Assembly (NCBI GenBank): GCA_947247005.1
Contig: OX365962.1
Location: forward strand, 10,513,201 to 10,577,200
DNA from: Spisula solida
Taxonomy: Eukaryota > Mollusca > Bivalvia > Venerida > Mactridae
Direction: 5' to 3'
DNA: 64,000 nucleotides
The notes under the pieces were generated by a model that had not been told where the DNA came from, did not search any database, and saw only the letters and a program-made list of their open reading frames with translations. This document shows, piece by piece, positions 57,287 through 64,000 of this stretch; positions within the stretch are counted from its first letter, which is position 1; each line of letters opens with the position of its first letter. Position numbers and translations under genes: made by a program.

Positions 57287-57506
57287 CGCTGGCTTAGAAT
57301 TAGAAGGTCGTAATTACAAAATCAATATTTTAAAAAAAACAAGAAAAAACTGTCTGAAAACTACTCTTTACTTTTTTTAAACTTCAGTTTTGTCAACATG
57401 ACCACTTCCGATTTTCATGAAAATAGGCTCATAAGAAGCGCCTTGAGATGCAGATTTTAAATATGCATGAGTCTTTAAAGGTCGTTTCTAATTCTAAGCC
57501 AACGAT
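57287..57506. mobile_element. MITE with tcgctggcttagaa TIRs (copy 2)
   Basis: gtcgctggcttagaattaga and ctaattctaagccaacgatg. About 220 bp, in the downstream region of ADAM10. Confidence 0.87.
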
Positions 57507-57866
57507 GTACAGTGTTAATATATTAGTTGTCGAGTCATGTGTAACGGATATACCCATGTATCTCAAATTATTATTCATGCATGTTCTGTAATTAATTTTA
57601 AACATGAAGTATATAATTATGTACATAATTCTTTATCTTCACCACCCAGTAAACAGAAAATTAAAATTCTTACATTGTTTGAATAGCAGTATATGAGCTG
57701 GTTCCCCACTTCAGGGTAGGATGAGATGGATTTATTCTAATGGATTTCCTTATTGTACAATCAATCAAGTATTTCTGTGTTTGTGCTGCTTATAGAACTA
57801 ATATGCGAATAATTACTTTCACATATTTTACGCATTGTTGCTTTGTAATTTATTGCTTCGCCCAGA

Positions 57867-58108
57867 TAATTAGTTCCCTACCGGTTTCTGACTCAAAAAG
57901 TCTGGATTCCGACATAACTCAAACACTTTTCAAGCTAGGTGTAATGAAACTTGGTACATGAATGTGGATAGGGGATAATAAGGGGATAGTGCACGTCAAA
58001 ACATATTTTGATTCTGACAAAAACTGTGGTTGCCATGGCAACAGAAACATTGAAAATGGCTTAAAACAGGGAGGGGACTTCTGTATTGCTTGCAATTCTT
58101 AATGACTT
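57867..58108. mobile_element. Family C repeat
   Basis: ttagttccctaccggtttct to ggaggggacttctgtattgc. It holds a perfect palindrome GTTGCCATGGCAAC at 58029-58042. Confidence 0.83.
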
Positions 58109-60180
58109 ATTATTTTTGATTTTTAGAAAGTCAAAGATTGATACTAAGTGACTATCGTTCCTATGCATGTATACATGTTTAGCAACAATGGTCTTCCCGC
58201 TAAAATGTAGACATTTTATTTCTCTTTTTTTTCATTCCAATTGATTTTGATTGCATTACTTTTTGTGTGTGTGTTTTATGTTTGTTAAGAATCACAGATC
58301 GGAATTATTATTTTACCCATAGTTTATTGTAATAAATTTTGTTTATCATTTATCTTTGTTGATCATCTCTGTTGATGTAACTCCATTCTTTCTTGTTTAT
58401 CTTATATTAAAGCTGTGCTTTACACCAAATCCTTTGTTTTCTAGCTAATATATCATTTATAGAGAACTTGTATTAGAAATGAAAAACAAAATGGCGGGCC
58501 ATCTGTACTTGTTCAGCATTGAAACTGGTGTTATAGTTTAAAAGAATTGGCCTGAGACATTGAAATTTTCTTTGACTTTCCTTTCATTATTCACCGGCTA
58601 GTATTGTCAGTAAGACAAACATTCTGATGCGTTATAACAACCGACGTTCGTTACCCATGAAGTCTTTGCTGAAATTGAATCCGTCTCCGGCCAAATCTGA
58701 CAAACCACACGTGTATCGTATAACTCGTTTATTTAGGACAGCCAACTGTATACATAACCAGTGTGTACCTACCAAGTGTTTTTTTGACGTAATCCATGCA
58801 ACTTCATAGTTTTCAACTAAAGATCACAGTTATATATTGAACAAAAGTATTATAAAGTGGCATGGATCCGCTAGTACTCCATAGCTTAGTAGTTAGAGCG
58901 TTTGTCCTCTAATCTGGCGACCCTGGTTTAAATACGGGTGGAGGCACACACTTGCCCGCCATAATTTTATTTCAACAGAAAGCTGACTGGCAAATAAAGG
59001 CTCGGCATTATCGACTTGAGCGTCGAGGAAGTCTCTTTAAAATCGGTCAAGGTATAAAATATTTACGGTCGTTATCATCTTTGAGTTAACAGGTTCTACT
59101 TTCGATGTTAGAAAAAGTATGTCACATGCCACGTGGTAAGTCCACACTGATAACATTGTGGAAATAAACATTGCAATTTTTCTATACAATTAATTTAAAG
59201 TATTGTATACCTTATTCATAAGTATGTGGCTTAGTTGATAAGGTATATATTTTCTCTGCCTTTTTCCAATTAAAATGTGGACATCAATAAAAAGCGCTTT
59301 GTTTTGATATTACTCTGTTTATGTTCAAGTGACTGACCTAAATAAACGAACTATATATTGAAGATATCTATTGTATTTATATTTCTTGTTCCTGCTTGGC
59401 TTGTGTTCAATTGCCAAACGGCATTCTGGGATTTAATCTGTTCTTCCATTAACTACTTACAATCCCTTAACTACAGATGCCTTTATAAACAGTATGGGAC
59501 TCGAAATAGGTAACCTGTGGTATATTACATGTAATTCATTAAAATGTTGTTCTTCTTAAGTGAGCGATGTATTTAGGCAATCAAGGCCCTCTTTTTAGTA
59601 GTGCAATGAATTATGAACAAACAAATTGTAAACAATATCCACGCAGTTTGTCTATATTTTTATAGGTATATGAAAAAATGAATATACTCGGCGTCAATGA
59701 AGAGTTACCGACCTATTGACTCAAAGATTATATTTTAAAATTCACGTTACACTGTGTTAAAAGCAGAACACGACTATGTTTGGCCTGAGTAGTCACAGCT
59801 ATCCTATTTAACAATATTCAAATGCACACACTATAAAACTTGTGTGCCGATAGGTCATATTGTATACAAAATACAGAGGTATATTTAAGTGGTACATGTA
59901 ACTTTTCAGTGACGCCCAGTATATATAGCATAGATATTTATAGATATATGAAAAAATAAAACTTTGCAGGAAGGTGTTCGCAAAAGGAAATAACGTCTGG
60001 CACTCCCTAGTACTTCTGTTTATACAAGTTTGTTACATATTTCTGTCCCATATTGTGCACACATTGTATCATCATTGTCATAGTAACCATGCCTCCATAG
60101 AAATATGATTATCATGTTAATAAATTAAACTTTATATGATAACTTCTTGGTGAATGTGTTTCTTTTATTTTGGCCAAAAG
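58109..60180. other. Downstream intergenic DNA, no gene recognised
   Basis: One tRNA-like remnant at 58876-58946. Open frames such as 58627-58809 are short and unmatched. Confidence 0.5.
58876..58946 (+). mobile_element. tRNA-like sequence (decayed tRNA or SINE head)
   Basis: tccatagcttagtagttaga resembles a D-arm/A box and cctggtttaaatacgggtgg a B box with changes. Arm pairing is poor, so I do not call a functional tRNA. Confidence 0.5.
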
Positions 60181-60536
60181 ATAATAGGAACTCGGACAGG
60201 AAACGCAGTGCTCAACTGAAACATCCGAGCACAGGAAACTTATAGAAGCATCACATACCACAATTACATGAAAACCAAGAGGCACAGACAATACCCAGCT
60301 TAAACCAATAACTACAAGAACATGACATTACACACTGAAAGTCTGCCCACTTGGTACATGTGTTAAAATCCAGGAATTATGTTTAATGAAAAGGAGGGAC
60401 ACATGCACAAAAGACAACCATAAACATGTAAAATCAAACACAAAGGAAGTGATGCACACTAACTTGCTCCGACATCATGCCGCCTCAGTCAGTCAAAACA
60501 TATACGGACACACAAGCCAACATCAACGAATCACAA

Positions 60537-60900
60537 GAGTGGCATGGTGGTCGAGTGGTTAACGCACTTGACTACTGATCGAGAGGTTCCTGGTTCGAAT
60601 CTCGGCCGGGACACTCGGTCATTTCTGAAACGCTTTTCAGTGTTTCCCACCCAACTAGAGATGAACTGGTAGTCTCGCGTGTATCGGTGCTATACACCGG
60701 GCACGTTAAAGAACCAGGGAGTCTATTCGGAACGAGCTAGGGTAACGCACCCGGATTCCTTGTATCACAAATCTTTCTTCTACTCGCTGTCCCTTCAGCA
60801 AATAAACAGGGCCCCATTGGAAATAAGTGCTTGCACTTTAATGGGTTATCCTTGACCGAAAGGCCTAAATAATTACATACATACATACATACATACAAAC
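60537..60900 (+). mobile_element. tRNA-derived SINE with intact head and (acat)n tail
   Basis: Pol III A box tggtcgagtgg (60548-60558) and B box ggttcgaatc (about 60592). A tRNA-unrelated body with gggcacgttaaagaaccagg and gcccattggaaataagtgct follows. It ends in a catacatacatacatac tract. Best preserved of three copies. Confidence 0.9.
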
Positions 60901-62113
60901 AATCGTTCACGACAAGGATAGCACTGAAATAACAAAAACGTTTTGCATCTCACTTCTGACACCAGCTATTTTTTTTTTTTTCGTATAAGACAATCATGTC
61001 TTAGTTAATGAAAACAAATTCTAGATGTTTCTTCACTTAATTACGTATTACTACTGGCAGGATTTGTAAATGAGAGGAAGTTATTATTAATTGGAAATAA
61101 GAATATGGAGACTTGCTAAATTCTCGGAATATATATTTACAAAACATTAATGTAAATACAGTTTTAGCTCGTGTAGTTGAAAAAATAACAAGAGGTATTG
61201 GACTTCCTGACGATTGCGTCTATTCACGATACAGGGTTTTTGGCGATTTTCTTTTATACATTGCATTCATAACAAACAATTTACAAATTGACTCAGTAAA
61301 TATTTTACAAACATCTCACATACCTTGCTATATTTTATATGACGCCATATTGTAAACTTATGCATTACAACCAAATTACAAACTGACTCAGTAAATATTA
61401 CACAAACCATGTTTCCTTGTTTTTCATTGTTCACTTCCTAACAGAAGTTTGTTTTGGTTTTAGCAACAGTAACCCTACTTTCAAGTACATGCGGAGTATA
61501 TTTACAAGTCAACTACACAGTAAGTATCATCACATTATCTCATTCGTAAGCAAAGTTATCGAGCAGAAACTGATTTTCTATATGTAGTAGTTAAGTGACC
61601 TTGGCCACATGGGCCCCACTTTCAATCCAAAGCGGTGTCCTATTAAAAATTCACCAACATACCTCGAACGGTATATCGGAAACACTCTGAAATAGAAAAA
61701 CGCCAGGAAAGTACAATATCTCTACTTAGTTTTCAAGTAGTCGAGCTAAAACTATATTTACTGTTACAGTAATATTTGTAAATATATCTTCCGAGAATTA
61801 AGCAGGTCTATATATTCAGATTTCTAAGAAATAATAACTTCCGCTTATATACTAATCCTGCCAGTAGTAATACGTAATTAAAGCAATGAAGACACATTTA
61901 TTTAGACTTACATGTAATAGTCTTATAAGAAAAAAGAAACATTACCTTCGGTGGTATTCAATATTTATCTTATTTCATTGGATAGCCTATCATATCGCCT
62001 GTAACAGACCAAGAGTTTAATATCGTGTGATCTGATTGGTTGTCCTTATCCTTAAATCAAGTTATATCAATATTGAATACCACCCTGAAGTCAGAAGTGA
62101 GATTAAACCCGTT

Positions 62114-62392
62114 TTTATGCCCCCCTATCGATAGATGGGGAGGCATATAGTGATTCACCTGTCCGTTCGTCCGTCCGTCCTGGTTAACCCAAATTGACCG
62201 TTTCTTCTAGCATTAATATGGCTTGCTACAAAGCTTTCATACTTGCATGGATGTTGTGTATGAACACTCTCCACACGCCTGTACCACCTAACCCCATTTT
62301 GACCTTCACCTTGACCTAATTTTGGACTTAGACTTATTTATGGACAAGGCTTCCACAGGGGGCATAAGCGTTTAGTGAACGCAGTCTTGTTG
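62114..62392. mobile_element. Family D repeat, full length
   Basis: ttatgcccccctatcgatag to aacgcagtcttgttg; very similar to 6707-6990. Inserted between arms of the composite fold-back. Confidence 0.87.
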
Positions 62393-62804
62393 TTACTGTG
62401 CTTTTTCATTTTGGTGCTGTCCTTGTTGTGAACGGTCGTTCTCGTGACGAGTGTTAGCGTGTGCTCCGGCTATATTTGGCTAACTGTGATAGCATGATGT
62501 CGGAGCATGAAGTTCGTGTGCATCACTTCCTTTGTGTTTGATCATTAACGCTTACGGTTGTCCTTTGTGCATGTGTCACTCCCTTTCATTCAACGTAATT
62601 CCAGGATTTTACCAGGTTTTAGACATTTTGTTAAGGACTTTTCAAGACATAGAACTAGAAATATCTAATTCCAGAAAGCAAAACACGACTAAACAACGAA
62701 GCATTGTGCATAATTATATGTATTGAAAAAAGAAACAAAATAATTAGGCCCTACTTAAGTAGTATCACTATAATATATATAGAGGATCTTGCATGAGTGC
62801 TCAT

Positions 62805-62906
62805 TACATACGAGTTTTATTAAACGAGTGCACAAAATGATATGACACAAGGCTTTGCCGAGTGTCATATTGTTTTTGTCGACGAGTTTAATAAAACTCG
62901 TATGAA
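62805..62906. mobile_element. 100-bp fold-back MITE
   Basis: catacgagttttattaaacg and gagtttaataaaactcgtat ends around cacaaggctttgccgagtgt. Confidence 0.88.
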
Positions 62907-64000
62907 ATTAGTACAAATGTATGATTCTATTTATCACATAACCTTTAAAATTGCACATTATTGGTCAAAAGGATGATTGACACTGCATAATTATGTTTCA
63001 GCCAAAATTCAGCGGTACAATGAGCCCGCCGTCATGGCGACGTTGATATTATCCTGACGTCATTGACGGATCAATGCATGGATTGGCTTACGTCACGTCA
63101 AGCTAATTTAAATATTTATTGCACAGTCTGGGAGTGCGATATTTACGGCACGGCTTTACGGCACTCCTGGACCGCAGGTTATGTGATAAACTTGTGTATC
63201 ATACAATACATATTCAGTAATGTTAGAAAATGTATACACATGTAGTTCAACATTGATACTTAAACAAACATGCACTACCCTCAAGTCAACACAATTTGTT
63301 AATTAAGTCCCATTTTTGTTCGGTATTTCACCTCAATCTAAACACAAATGTACTACTCCAAGAAGACCATACGCGGAATCATACTTCAGTATGCCAGTTT
63401 CCAAATGTTCAAAATGAGGCTACTTAGTGAGTGATAAAGAATAGAATATATTATATTTAAAAAATCACTATACACAGAGATATGATATAACATGATACTA
63501 CATTTGTAATGTATTTGTCACAATTGACGGACAAGACAAGTACATACATGAATTGTTACCTTGTTGGTCGCCCGATGAAACAAATTTTGCCTGCGTTGGT
63601 AAAATATCGAATAACATGTACAATAAATGCGTACACCGGCCGGCTACAGTGATCTATGACAGTGTATAGTCGTTGAGAAAATCTTGGTGTGACCAAAAAT
63701 GGTGATATTACAAATATTAAGATGGCTCAGACCATTATGCATTAATATATTACACGTTTCTTACGCAGAAATATACCAATATCCACACAGTGTGTTAAAT
63801 AATATGTTAGAAATCAACTGTTGAGTTAAAAATGTAAATATGTAATATACAAAAACTTCCCATAAACTACTATGACCAGATAAGAATACTTGACTAGGTA
63901 TACATATATGCATACCAATACACTACATGTTGGGTGGCAATTTAAACTCCCTTCTTTTATACCAATTACAAATCAAACTACATGTATACCAATCACTTTC
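62907..64000. other. 3' end of window, no gene recognised
   Basis: AT-rich with a moderately less AT-rich patch at 63000-63180 (around gtgcgatatttacggcacggc). No coding or RNA signal. Confidence 0.5.

Larger units (their letters stand above)
60360..62620. mobile_element. Nested composite fold-back of about 2.2 kb
   Basis: The outer arms 60360-60482 and 62475-62605 are inverted copies (atcaaacacaaaggaagtga, ggaggg/gacacatgcacaaa). Inside are a SINE (60537-60900), a TIR element 60934-62115 (ends with ttgcatctcacttctgac and gtcagaagtgagatt, inner TIR of about 130 bp from attacgtattactactggca), and a family D repeat (62114-62392). Confidence 0.82.

Noticed and set aside
58876..58946. Functional tRNA gene
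   Set aside because: B box and arms are too degraded; more likely a SINE head or tRNA pseudogene.
1..64000. Bacterial operons, phage or integrated viral genes
   Set aside because: All coding signal is a spliced animal gene; no long uninterrupted frame, reverse transcriptase or capsid-like sequence was seen.

Overview
This is an AT-rich metazoan genomic window. It holds one recognisable protein-coding gene on the plus strand and is otherwise packed with short non-autonomous transposons, SINE remnants and minisatellites. The gene is an ADAM10 (Kuzbanian-type) membrane metalloprotease. I assembled it by hand from 19 exons between 13206 and 55873. Every exon joins the next in phase, and each has canonical GT-AG borders except one AT-AC intron. 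The partial protein is about 876 residues after the first visible codon. It runs prodomain (RKKR furin site), zinc metalloprotease ([12 protein letters not shown]), disintegrin-like and Cys-rich region, a transmembrane helix and a long cytoplasmic tail with a PPPPY motif. The signal-peptide exon was not identified with confidence; it lies upstream of 13206 or outside the window. The organism is probably a mollusc, likely a bivalve. That is an inference from the gene and the repeat landscape, not proven.

Layout. 1-13205: no certain gene; SINE copies, many terminal-inverted-repeat (TIR) elements, and a transposon carrying arrays of the palindrome GTTCTAGAAC. 13206-22268: prodomain exons E1-E5. 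23227-30044: catalytic exons E6-E9. 30691-35602: disintegrin-like and Cys-rich exons E10-E13, including the U12-type AT-AC intron at 33629-34970. 37183-39350: membrane-proximal exons E14-E15 and the transmembrane exon E16. 40811-55873: small tail exons E17-E19 plus one candidate alternative stop exon. 55874 to the end: 3' UTR and downstream DNA with more repeats, including a nested fold-back at about 60360-62620.

The most unusual feature is that exon edges of this single gene have been tandemly amplified at three places. The donor of E4 seeds a 34/68-bp minisatellite. The donor of E5 is present in three copies. The acceptor plus 5' half of E15 is repeated about eight times with an 87-bp (29-codon) period that stays open in the exon's reading frame over the last copies. 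That array could yield proteins with extra 29-residue Cys-rich units by alternative acceptor choice. A second point of interest is a pair of related MITE families (A and B). They have different CAGGGG-type TIRs but a common core, and several copies show clean 6-bp target-site duplications. Coordinates were counted by eye; repeat borders may be off by a few bases.
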